Shown: piece by piece, positions 41,351-51,899 of the stretch | Layout of the letters: the number at the start of each line of letters is the position of its first letter | Position numbering within the stretch: the stretch's first letter is position 1 | Assembly (NCBI GenBank): GCA_039602395.1 | Contig: JBCNJP010000003.1 | Span: 18,115,237 to 18,179,236, forward strand | Source of the DNA: Deinandra increscens subsp. villosa | Lineage: Eukaryota; Streptophyta; Magnoliopsida; Asterales; Asteraceae | Length of the DNA: 64,000 bases | Reading direction: 5' to 3' | The notes under the pieces: generated by a model | Databases searched by the model: none | What the model was told of the DNA's origin: nothing | The model's input: only the letters and a program-made list of their open reading frames with translations | Made by a program: the position numbers and the translations under genes

Positions 41351-42160
41351 TACAATTCAATTAATTAGGTTCTCTAATTAAATTAAATCTTATAACCGGA
41401 ACAACTTTAACTTTCCGGATGAACTCCAAAACTATTACCGGAACAGTTGTTAAATTCTAGATGAACTTTAACTATATGGATGAACTATAACTATATCCGG
41501 ATGTTCATTCTGATGAACTAGAATCTTTCGGATAAACTTCAAAGTCAGTTTTGTTTCAAGTCCTTACCTTATCTGACATCTGAGATGAGTTATAGTTCAT
41601 CCGGATGTTCATCCTGATGAACTAAAATCTTTCAGTCGTCTTGTATCCCCCGCCCCCATTGTTTTCCGTGCTTTCCTCCACATAAAAGAACGAGGGGGAT
41701 ATCATCAACTGTAATTTCTTTATTTTGTACCTTGTATTATAATATACTCATTATATATAAAACTGGAAACATACATTACACGTTATAAACCATGACTTGA
41801 TGAAACACTATACATTACACGTTATAAACCATGACTTGATGAAACACACTTAGTTTAACAGTTTTTATTTGAGATATTCATATCCTTTCCATCCCATGGT
41901 ATGATCATAAGTATACTATGTAACATTTGTACTTTACCCGATTTTAAAATCCGACCCATTTTGGGGGGTTCGCGTTTTACCGATTTTGCATATTATTGAG
42001 ACTGAGTCAATTTTTGGGTATTATAACCCAAATAATGTTTTTAAGTTATAAAACGTTTAATTATAATCATTTGGAACTAAATTGAATGCCTTGAATTGAA
42101 AATAAAGCAATTTCAGGTTTTTACGTGATTTCGGTACGCGATTTGTCGATTAACCGGGAA
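41351..42160. repeat. Gene-less stretch with short repeats
   Basis: It contains recurring CCGGATGAACT / CCGGAACA motifs (41395-41625), including two copies of a CCGGATGTTCATYCTGATGA block. A perfect 39-bp tandem duplication (TACATTACACGTTATAAACC...) lies at 41772-41849. No gene was recognised; further CACTA exons may be hidden here. Confidence 0.6.
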
Positions 42161-43418
42161 GTCACGTTACTTGCTTTGCTGGACTTTTGGGCTAAAAGGA
42201 CTTGCTAGGCTGATTTTTTCTTTAGGGTTTTTTTTTCACCTTATAAAAGGATGTGAATAGTTTGAGAGCCACATCTGGAGCTATCCTCTCAGCCCCATAC
42301 CTCCCTCTCTAAAAACCCTGGCTCTTAAAAAATCTGTAATTTGAAGATCTCTCTCCATCTTTGTCTATGGTCTTCTTCTGTTTCCAGTTTTATGATTTTC
42401 TCAATAACGTGATGATCTAGATCTCCACCTCAAGTTCAGACGCTAACATGTTGTATCTAGTAGCATTTTCTTTATCTGAGGGTTCTTATTTTCTGGTTGA
42501 TTGTTTTATTCTTCGTTTAATTTCTAGAACACCAATTATAACATAGAATTCGCAATCCCTAGTGTACCAGGAACGCAATCGTTCCGCTTTTTGGTACGGA
42601 CAATCCAAAACGAAACTTGCCCCTCCTCCACTGAACCATATAACTATGGTTAAAACACAGAATCTCATACTTCTATGATGGTATCTTTTCCTTCTTCCGA
42701 TTTTACCATTTGTCTGTGTATCCAAATATCATTACTTATAAAAAACCTCTTCTTCTTAATTCACTTCTTCTAGGTCATTTTTATTTGTTTTTTGGTTCAA
42801 TTCTTTGTTTGTCACAATACTTGTTTTGCTGGACTTTTGGGCTAAAAGGACTTGCTGGGTTGATTTTCTCTTTAGGGTCTTTTTTGTTCACCTTATAAAA
42901 GGATCTTTAAAAGGATGTGTTTAGTTTGAGAGCCCCATATCTCCCTCTCTAAAAAACCCTAGCTCTCAAAAAATTTGTAACTTGAAGATCTCTCTCCATC
43001 TTTTTCTATGGTCTTCTTCTATTTCCAGTTTTATGATTCTCTCAAGAACGTGATGATCTAGATCTCCACCTCAAGTTCAGACGCTGACATGATGTATCTA
43101 GTAGCATTTTCTTTATCTAAGGGTTCTTATTTTCTAGTTGATTTTTTTATTCTTCTTTTAATTTCTAGAAGGCCAATTATAACATTGATTTCACAATCCC
43201 TAGCGTACCAAGAACGCGATCGTACCGCGTTTTGGTACGGACGATCCTAAACGAAATTCGCCCCTCTTCCAGTGAACCATATAACTATGGTTAAAACACA
43301 AAATCTCATACTTCTACGATGGTATCTTTTCCCTCTTCTGATTTTACCATTTGTCTATGTATCCAAATATCATTACTTATAAAAAACTTCTTCTAGGTCA
43401 TTTTTAGTTGTTTTTGGG
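42161..43418. repeat. Tandem duplication, period about 650 bp
   Basis: Unit 1 (42161-42795) and unit 2 (42811-43418) both start GTCAC..TACTTGYTTTGCTGG and proceed through CACCTTATAAAAGGAT, GAGAGCC, AAGATCTCTCTCCATC, GATCTAGATCTCCACCTC and CTAACCATAT-type sequence. They differ at about 7% of sites plus indels. TTATAAAAGG looks like a TATA box, and the downstream pyrimidine-rich leader resembles a promoter/5' UTR, perhaps of a retroelement LTR. No ORF follows. Confidence 0.85.
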
Positions 43419-43994
43419 AAAGTGAATGAGTTAGCCTATGTGTAAGTGATTTTGATCTTGAACCTGCCATGAGTAGCTAAACTCCACCATCATCTTGGTG
43501 GAGATGAATCTTGTATTGTAATAATCATGATTAAGTAACTGTTTCTACGTTTGAATATGGAATTTAAATTCAATTGATCTCTATGTGTTGACACGTATGC
43601 ATGCATGTTGATAGTGTTTGTAATGTCAATGGTGAGGTTTTGCTAGGGTGTAGGAAGTTGCTAATCCTATAGTTTAGTAATTCTATATTTAGGTTATAGG
43701 GTTCTGGATGATATTTGACCTGAGGCTGTACTTCGAAAGGGGTACAGACTGTTGATCTTGTGAATTCTATTGGCATGTGTTAGTTAAGTCTAGTATCTAA
43801 ATTGATTCTAGAATTATAGTGTCTTTCTTATCTTGTTATGTGCGGATGTGCCATGTGTTAGGTAGCTCTACCGTGGTAAATAATGACTTAGGCCGTCGCT
43901 AATCATCAAAAAAAAAAGTTAAATGAGTAGCACTATGTTAGAGTTGCTAAAATGTGTGTCTATAGCATTTTAGTGGTTCTAGGCAGAGAGATAT
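43419..43994. other. Gene-less stretch, possible LTR-like sequence
   Basis: No coding sequence. Composition and phrases such as CTAACTTAGGCCGTCGCTAA, with 46671-47060 on the other side of the solo LTR, suggest that both flanks belonged to one older retroelement. I could not delimit it. Confidence 0.35.
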
Positions 43995-46670
43995 TGTCAC
44001 ACCCCGTCCGACCCGCCCGCCCGATAACCGCTGCGAGCGGTGTGGCACGGGTGCGAGTGACTGACCAGGATCCGAGTCGTTAGACACTTCGAACATCTAT
44101 ATTCTCAACTCAACGACCAGTTTTAGCTTTGAAAGTAGTTTATTAGAGTTAAGCGTCATTAACAAAATAGTGCGAAAGCATTTTCGTCAAGTTCAAAATC
44201 ATTTGCGGAAGCGATTATACAATAAGTTAACAATTCAACTGCAGAAGCGATAACATGAAAACGGTTTAAGTTGTCTTGCGTCCAAGGCGACTAAAGAGTG
44301 TTAAATTATTAAAAACCATGCATAGACACCATGAATGATACCTAATGTGCGCTCCTTACCAAACCACCTAAGGACCTGAGAAGAAATATGTAAAGTGTCA
44401 AAGCAAGGTTGGTGAATTATCGGAGTTTAAGCAAGTAAATAAATATCCATTTATTTAAAAACGTACGATAACCAGTTACCCTCAACGAGGCATAACCCCT
44501 CAGGAATCACACATCCTGGAAAAGATAAATCAGCATTTTATATACTTGGGTTAGCTAGACCATGTTAGTTATAACACCATAGACACTGTGTCCCCATTCC
44601 TAACAGTTAAGTTTTGGCTTCACACCATGCTATCCCGAGCATGGCCAAAGCTAGGACAATATAATACCCCTTCTCCATCCCTGAAGGCGATAGGGCAAGA
44701 GCGACTAGCCAGGGCAGGGTTTGTCAAGCCCAATAGTTCTGTTTCACATTTCGCCCTTATCACCTGATACTAATGGTACACGAATTATGGAAGGAATCCC
44801 TTGGTATGTTTTCTTCTATGGTTTACAAATAGTATATAAAACAAGTTTAGCATTTCTCAACAGAAATCGTTTAGCATTTTCTCAACAGAAAATAGTTTAG
44901 TAATTCTCAACAGAAATAAGTTTAGCATTTTCTCAACAGAAAATAGTTTACCACATGTCTTCTCCCCCAAAAGCATAACACGTTTAAAAGTGGGGCCGAG
45001 AACTCACCTTAGGGTGCAATTAACAGTTGAACAGAGAATGTGAATTCATCCTAGACTCCACCTATGACACGCAATTGTGTGAGTGTTGACTAAGTTTGAC
45101 CAACTGCCCCGACAACGCGTGGACACTAGACAAGTGGACTCGAATACACAATTGTGATTACATTTAGGTTTTCTGTTCATAACCTAACACATATCACATA
45201 TACAACACATTGTATCATGATAAACATATGCGTCATGATGACTTATGACATTATCTCGTGTATACTATGTACGATCGACGGGGCGATCGTACAAAGTCTT
45301 GTCATGTAGGCTAAATCCATAGCCAAGTAACTTAATGCTCATAATCATGCATTTTCCTAATTTATTTATTTACCGATAAATATATATATTTATCACATTT
45401 AGGCTAATTCCATGCTTACACAACATCATCATCTCATGCAAATCAGATAGATCATCATTTAGCATATAGCAAACTATGTCCTAGATTCCTAGACGCATAT
45501 ATGTAAGCTAGCTTTCCCTAATACGCCATTTTCACCATATTTTCATGTAAATAATTTCTATAAAATCATCCGCATGCAATTGATTGCCAAGTTCACAACT
45601 TTATACATCATCATGCATCTAGTAACCTAGATTACATACTCACATAGTAGATCTAACACCAATCATGTGCCTTTATTCAAGATCTTGCATGCATGAAAAC
45701 CAAAATCATGTTTTCATCATAGATCTTACGCGAAGTCAACAACTTTATCGCACATCAACCCTAGATCTATCATTATCAAGTCATTACAACATAGATCTAG
45801 CACAAATCATCAACCTTTATCCACATGCGTGCATGATTTTCCATGAAAAACCTTAGATCTAGCTCATTTCATCATATCATGCATAAAAGCCACATTTTTT
45901 ATCAAAAGATGCAATCTTTTCTACTAAAATCACTAGATATATACTAGATCTCATCAAACAAACATAGATCAGACCTAGATCCATCAAAAAGCTTGGATCT
46001 TGACAACTTAAACACTAGCAAAACATGAGAAATCACATACCGAATGATGTAGGATGCAATCGGGGCTAGAATATTGAAGGAAAGCTTAAATATTGATGAT
46101 GAATGAGTATGAAGGTGATAAGAGATGTAGAGGGGACTGAAATGACGTCTGGAGGTGTTGGAATGAGGAAGTGGTTGTTAATGGTGCTTAAATAGTGGAA
46201 AATTAGGGATTTGCTGGAAAGTGGGTTGTAGGCGTATGGCTTAGAAGTACCATATGCTCTAGGCGATATGCCTAGAGCCTCCGTCTGGCAGCCCTGTTGA
46301 CTTTTGTTGACCGCAACCCGTTTTGTCAATTTGTCGCGTTTTTTGTCACGGTTTTCAAGGTTTTCTCCCATTTTCAATTCACCGTTATTTTATCACATCA
46401 AATCCAATAAAATCAAGTATCAACTTGCCAAATAACGATTTACGATCATATAACTAAATTCATGTATCAGTTTGCACATAATTCATGATACTTAGTAGTT
46501 TTCAGTTATTCACCAATCTTTCGAGACTCCGACTTGTGTGTGATGTTTGTGAAGTGTTTTAAGGCTACTAGACTCTTCTAATACCTTAATTGACACACTA
46601 CGCCTATATATGCAACTCCCGGTCTCCGTTTCTAAGGCTCGGGTTCCACCCGAAAGGCCGGAATGTCACA
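43995..46670 (-). mobile_element. Solo LTR of a second Ty3/gypsy element
   Basis: 2,676 bp. On the minus strand it starts TGTGACATTCCGGCC and ends CGGGGTGTGACA. The flanks GATAT (43990-43994) and TATAT (46671-46675) differ at one base, consistent with an aged 5-bp TSD. A minus-strand TATA (TATTTAAG, near 46190) lies downstream of GGCGATATGCC palindromes (46225-46280) and of the double W-box 16-mer at 46297-46312 shared with the LTR at 6076-7700. No PBS, PPT or ORF remains. Confidence 0.85.
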
Positions 46671-47084
46671 TATATGTTCCTTAGCAGGGATATATCGGGC
46701 AATTCGTATTCGTAGCTGGTTTAATAGAAGCTAAGTTTAATCTAATGACCGACTTAGTTATCTTTAGGAAAAGTGAGCATAAATAGGTATTCATGCCTGG
46801 AATTGTTTAGCAAGAGGATTCAAAATCAAGATGATGTATTTATTATTAATTGCATTCGCAATTAGTTTATGTGTTATTTGGTGATTTCCATAATTACGTT
46901 TGATTGTGTTAGTACGTGTTCCCAGAGATCGACAGCTATTCCATAGAATATATATTATAGAAGTAAGTGATGGGTACACTTACCTACTTGTGCGTGTTTT
47001 ATCCTTTTGATAGTATTAGGTTTACAAATTTGAAACCCTTTTTAGTGAAATAGTCCCTCATTATTGATATACGCCTCACGCGCA
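46671..47084. other. Gene-less stretch right of the solo LTR
   Basis: AT-rich, no ORF above about 60 codons. TGATGGGTACACTTACCTAC near 46970 resembles the 3' part of an Athila-type LTR, consistent with an older element around the solo LTR (inference). Confidence 0.35.
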
Positions 47085-47420
47085 TCAGGCATCAAGATTC
47101 GGCATAACACGAAGGGTAAAGTTGGTGAATTCATGGTCAAGGGCAGCAGCCCGTGACCCTTTGTTATTATGAAAAATCTCTTTGAGGCGAACCCAAACCT
47201 CATAAGCAGTGAAGTCAGTTTGAAGAACCTGACCTAAGATTCCGTCAGACAACGTACTATAGATCCACTTTAAGCCGATTGAGTCAATTTTTGACCAAGA
47301 AGGATATTCAGAATCAGTCATAGCAGGAGGTTCAGTGCCATCGATGTGGGAAAAACATCGTGGCCATGGCACTGGAGACGAAAAAGCTTGACCTAAGTGG
47401 CATAAGTCACCTTGGTTCAA
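47085..47420 (-). pseudogene. Copia gag fragment (N-terminal helical domain)
   Basis: 111 codons on the minus strand with SEYPSWSKIDSIGLKWIYST, AYEVWVRLKEIFHNN and AALDHEFTNF, the signature of the gag polyprotein domain of plant Copia elements. No zinc knuckle or pol follows, and no LTR was found for it. It is distinct from the gag at 48067-49812. Confidence 0.8.
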
Positions 47421-48066
47421 TCCAAATTATCAGACTGACTGACTGCTTGTTATGATGCTTTTCTCATATTTTAGGAATCTTGTTTATCTTTTGAATTTGT
47501 GATATCTGATTTTCTGAATTTTGAAGGTGAGGGGTGGAGACTTGAAAGTTAATGGGATGATCTTGAGATAAAATTGGCCTTTTTATGGAAAACCACTATG
47601 ATGATAGGATACAGTCATACTCCATGTTCAGAGATCATCATTTTTTTGTATATATATATATAAAAATATATAAGAAGAGACAAAAGGTGACTGGACAATA
47701 TTCCCCCTTGACCAGGAAATTGGTTTAAAGTTAATTTTAGGATTTACAGATAAACTACGGAATTTCCGTAGTACATCTGTGAAGGTCCAGTTTAGTTCGT
47801 ACAGATCAGATGGTTTTTGTAGTGTTTCCAACCAATTTTATTATTTCAGTGCACATACAATGTTTGTATATGGTGGTCTCACCAAAATTGTCAAGGTTTT
47901 GACTTGAAGAGTTGGTTGACTCAGATATGTACTTTCTAGAGTCATCAGGTTTTTTATTGAAGTTGAGTTGAGATTTCAGTGACCGAAATTTTATTTTTCA
48001 AAACGTTGTCCGATTGTGGGTATGTTTGACTGCTACTTCTTACGAAGACGGTCTTGAACCTTTGGT
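47421..48066. other. Retroelement-derived noncoding stretch
   Basis: It contains the decayed C-terminal gag/linker of the neighbouring Copia on the minus strand, and ACTACGGAATTTCCGTAGT (47751-47769), which resembles the CTTCGGAATTCCGGAAG palindrome of its LTR (50461-50477). No intact gene. Confidence 0.5.
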
Positions 48067-49036
48067 TCAATATATATACCCAATCCCTTGACCATGATTT
48101 CTTGGGATATTTGTCAACCCCTCAAGTTGGACATGAGCATTTATGAGACCTTTTATTTTCTTAGTTTCTACGTGCAACCTTTGGTATAAAGTTGAACGTT
48201 CAGTCTCATAATGGTTAATTTTTGCTTCATTACTTAGATTATTTGTTTTGAGTTGTTTTAGTTTTATCAATTCAAATTCTCTTTCTCCTTTTAATTGATG
48301 AAGTTCAACTAGGAGAGAGTTCATTTCTTCCTCAAATGTTTTAAATTTGTTTTCATTTGGCAATTTATTTCTTTCGGAACTTTCTTGAAGATTTTTATAA
48401 TTTATAGACATGTTGAATTGATAGACTAGGTCGGTGTTAGGGGGACTTACTTGATTCTCATTTTGCGGTTTGGAGACATCGGAGAGGTAGATCTCATGAT
48501 CAGCCATAAGACATTTCTTTGCATGGCAATCTTCCTCATCAGATAACTTTGAGTCCCCGTTTTCCATTTCAGCCATTAGGGCATTTTCTTTCTGCATGGC
48601 TTGTTCATATTTTCTTTTATAGTAAGCAGCATCTTTTAGCTTTTGATTTTTACATTCTGAGGCATAATGGCCTATGATTCCACCCTTGAAGCATTTTATT
48701 TCAGTTTTGTCAATCTCGTGCTTATTAAAGTCTAAGGATTGTTTTTTGTTTTCTTCACCTTTTGTGAAGATCTTTTTATTTGACCAGGAGGGATTCCTTT
48801 TGTTGAATCTCCCAAATTGTTTGGTCAGGAGAGCGAGTGATTTTTCAAGTGATTCATGTTCTGTTTCACTGCCAGAACAATCACTTTCTGATTCGCTTTC
48901 GTATTTTCTTTTGAGATGGAGTGACTCTTGTTTAGGAGTTCTTTTTCTCTTTTCAAAGTAAAGAGTTAGAGGATCTACCTTGGTTTTGGAAATGTCCAGT
49001 ATTTCAGACTCTAGTGAGTCTAGGATACAGAAGAGA
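48067..49036 (-). pseudogene. Copia gag, C-terminal part with defective zinc knuckle
   Basis: It continues the gag at 49249-49812. The knuckle reads CFKGGIIGHYASEC, so the second Cys of C-X2-C is Gly and zinc binding should be impaired. An acidic/Ser segment precedes it and a long coiled coil (EEEMNSLLVELHQLKGEREF) follows. The frame ends at 48067 after GQGIGYIY. Pol is absent. Open, but without the upstream domain in frame. Confidence 0.85.
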
Positions 49037-49108
49037 TTTTGTTTTTTGAACGGCAAGAGAAATTATATTAAAACCACCACTAGCAAGAAGCTAGAGGAGA
49101 AAACAGAG
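49037..49108 (-). mobile_element. 5'-truncated LINE 3' end, 72 bp
   Basis: On the minus strand it ends TTGCCGTTCAAAAAACAAAA, the pattern I associate with plant L1-type LINE 3' ends. It is flanked by a 12-bp duplication, ATACAGAAGAGA (49025-49036) and ATACATAAGAGA (49109-49120), with one mismatch, typical of target-primed reverse transcription. It interrupts the gag frame. Confidence 0.75.
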
Positions 49109-49812
49109 ATACATAAGAGATCATTTAGACTTTTCTCTTCCAGATCCAAGGTAGATTGGAGGGTCATGGTAAGACTTCTCCATTCATGAGGGAGACTTTT
49201 GATGAACTTGATGTTTGTTTCCTCATTGGATTTAGAGACGTTGAACTTTCATAAGTTGTTTATAATGGTTGCAAAACGATTATATGTGTTTACAAGTGAC
49301 TCATTTGGGAGTGACTTGAAAGATTTATATTCATTTAAAGCTTTGGTTCTTTTGTTCCTTTTCATTTGATCTCCTCCATCAAATAATTTCTCAAGGGCAT
49401 CCCATATGCCTTTGGCTGAGGTATTACAGTCAACTTGACATAATATCTCATGAGGAAGAGGCATAATTAGGGCAGTTTTGGCTCTATCCTCATTTATTTC
49501 TTTGGTTTTATCCTCCTCGCTCCACAATTTTCTTTCTTTTCGTATGGAGCGAGCAGGGACGCCGGTAGAGGTTTCGGTTTCTTTGATTTCCGGAATGTCG
49601 ACGGTGGGATAGTGAGGTCCATTGGCTATGCAGTCGAGTAGGGAAATGTCAACTTCTTTTAAGAAATTGGTAATCCTGATTTTCCACTGCGGGTATTCCT
49701 CCCTAGCTAGCATAGGGGATTTTGCTAATAAGCTAAGAGATTTCACATTGTTGCAGTTGGTCGACATTTGGGAAAATATTTGATAACTAGTTGAAATCAA
49801 AGAGAAAACCAA
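49109..49812 (-). pseudogene. Copia gag, N-terminal part
   Basis: On the minus strand, KSPMLAREEYPQWKIRITNFL, KTALIMPLPHEILCQV, GIWDALEKLFDG and LPNESLVNTYNRF give a Copia gag helical domain (187 codons from 49812). A stop after TIINNL at 49249 and a frame change are followed by SLPHEWRSLTM-like sequence up to the LINE insertion. The start lies 48 bp after the PBS. Confidence 0.88.
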
Positions 49813-49859
49813 AGAAAGGAGTTAAAGAGCAAGGTTTTTGAATATTAGTTATTCAATCT

Positions 49860-49871
49860 GCTCTGATACCA
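49860..49871 (-). promoter_or_regulatory. Primer binding site of the gag-only Copia
   Basis: On the minus strand TGGTATCAGAGC, two bases from the LTR end, complementary to initiator methionine tRNA. Confidence 0.93.
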
Positions 49872-49873
49872 AT

Positions 49874-50602
49874 TGTTGGGTCCCGTGAGGGTCTTTTTAA
49901 CAATATGGATACAATTTGATTTAAGCAAGATAAACAAGTTGCGGAAAGTAAATCAAATTGGAAGACCACAATTCATAAAAAGGTTTTTCTGTATATCTCA
50001 AATGTAAATAATGGTTTACATGAGTTTGTAGTATAACATTTTATCATCAAAAATAACTTTTCTACAAGAGTAAGTTGTAATTGCTTTTGAAAAGCTTGTG
50101 AATTGTGAGTAAATGTCTTGCTTCTTTGGTGAAGAACACCTACTATTTATAGCAAGTTGTAAAGGAATATTATGGTTGCGTGCGGTTGAATTTGGAGTGT
50201 GTCAGAGTATATAGAGATAAATTGAGGGTATTCAATTTATCTTATTTTCAACCGTCTTCAACTACCTTTGCATTTAATCTCAAATTGATATTTCTTCTTT
50301 ACTTGTTCTTCACACTTAGCATTTTGTACTTCTCGTAATCTTTATCTTCTGATAGTCCTTAACTCCTTCAAGACTCTTCTTTCAAGACTAGGAATGCTTC
50401 CCATCAGAAGCCTTTTACAGAAATGAGGATTCCTGTAAAAGTTGAGTTTTACAGATCTGCTTCGGAATTCCGGAAGTATATCTGTAAAACTACAGAATCT
50501 TTATATCTTAGAGATTCTGTTGTCTTTTCTCTTTTGAGGATGTTTCTGATCTTTTCTTCTAATACTTAATTGTTTTCTATTACATTTAGACTTATTCTAA
50601 CA
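49874..50602 (-). repeat. 5' LTR of the gag-only Copia
   Basis: 729 bp, plus strand TGTTGGGTCCCG...TTATTCTAACA. The minus-strand TATAAATA at 50144-50151 is a plausible promoter. It carries the near-palindrome CTTCGGAATTCCGGAAG flanked by ACAGAT/ATCTGT. No 3' LTR with matching ends was found, so the element is 3'-truncated near 47630. Confidence 0.85.
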
Positions 50603-51574
50603 AATATCCTATGAAAATTCAGGACACTTTTACTCCTGCAGTTCTTATCTAAATACTGTTAGAGCAACGTTTAAGTTGACATTTTATTCTATGTACAGGG
50701 AATGATCTTCACATATGCTACAACAATCACAACCTTGCATCTACAATCGTATTTGATGAAAGCCAATACATCCCTTCTGAACCAAATGCGCAGACATTGT
50801 AATCAAAGATGGCAATGCAGACCCCTGCGTCATACCAGGACCATTTCACGCCATCAAAGATTCAAAGGTCTACAAATCTCTCGGCTTCATCCACCAAAAG
50901 AAGCTCACCCAGATTTTTCAGACTTCACCATGAATCAGGTTTTCGAGCATCACAATGAAACTTCTAGAAAATATAATCAAAAGAAACTGAACACACTCTG
51001 GCTACAAGCAGATCAACATGAACAATAAATCAGGTTCTAGCAAACAAACTAGTATATTAATTAACCTTTTTAGTTTATGTTAACCATACGTAGGTTATTC
51101 ATCTATACAATTCAAAATAATATAATTTAGCTCTATATATGTGTCAAAGTTACTGTGTTGTGATCATTAAATTTATTAAATATAAGATTCACTAATTAAT
51201 GCTCAATTTATATATGTGTATATGGTTGGGTAAGCATCCCCCATCTAATGAAGCTATTAACTTCCATTGAGTGTCTTGAGTATCTTCAAGTTTCACAAAT
51301 GTTCTTGAACCAATATGTGATCTTTTGAGGACTGAGATTTTGCCAAAAACTTAGTTTAAGTTATTTGAATCAGTGTGATTGGCTGATTGCTTAAAAACCC
51401 TAAAAATCTTATGAAATTTTGGGGATTATAAAGTTTCATTACATATGTGATGTAAAAGGTGAAATGTGAGCTATACATTTAGATCAAAGAGGAATCTTAG
51501 ATCTTCCATTGTTACTAATGAAAGTGGTTGATCAAGCTTTTAAAGTATAGCTATGCTATACTGGATATGAGTTG
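50603..51574. other. Spacer with an unrecognised exon-like segment
   Basis: After TGTACAG at 50699 comes a less AT-rich block (50700-51030) with open stretches in three frames, e.g. IVIKDGNADPCVIPGPFHAI in one and a 108-codon ATG frame in another. It could be a decayed exon; I do not recognise the product. The remainder is AT-rich and empty. Confidence 0.3.
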
Positions 51575-51792
51575 TGTTAAAATAAGAAAGTCAGAAATGG
51601 TTTTTTGGAGGGTCAAAAGGGATCAGAATTACAGCTCATCTCTTCCCAATTACTATGCAATCACAGCTGTCAAGTTTAATTCCTTTCCATGTTCGATTGT
51701 CTAGCCCAACTATAAATTGTAATGTTCTCTTTATGTTTGATTATCAAGTAAACAAACACTTTCTTACCTCTTTGATTCCATACAAGCTATCA
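51575..51792 (+). repeat. 5' LTR of the compact Copia
   Basis: TGTTAAAATAAG...AAGCTATCA, with CTATAAATTG as a likely TATA element near 51712. Confidence 0.95.
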
Positions 51793-51899
51793 TGGCATCA
51801 GAGCAGAGTTTTAGATTCTAGGACCAACCTGTCCATCATCTACCTTTCTCATCAACCAACAACCGTGTTACCCCAACCATCGTCCAACATTCGTCCAAC

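Noticed and set aside
42161..43418. The 650-bp repeats as LTRs of one element
   Set aside because: The units are almost contiguous, lack TG...CA ends and TSDs, and there is no PBS or PPT.
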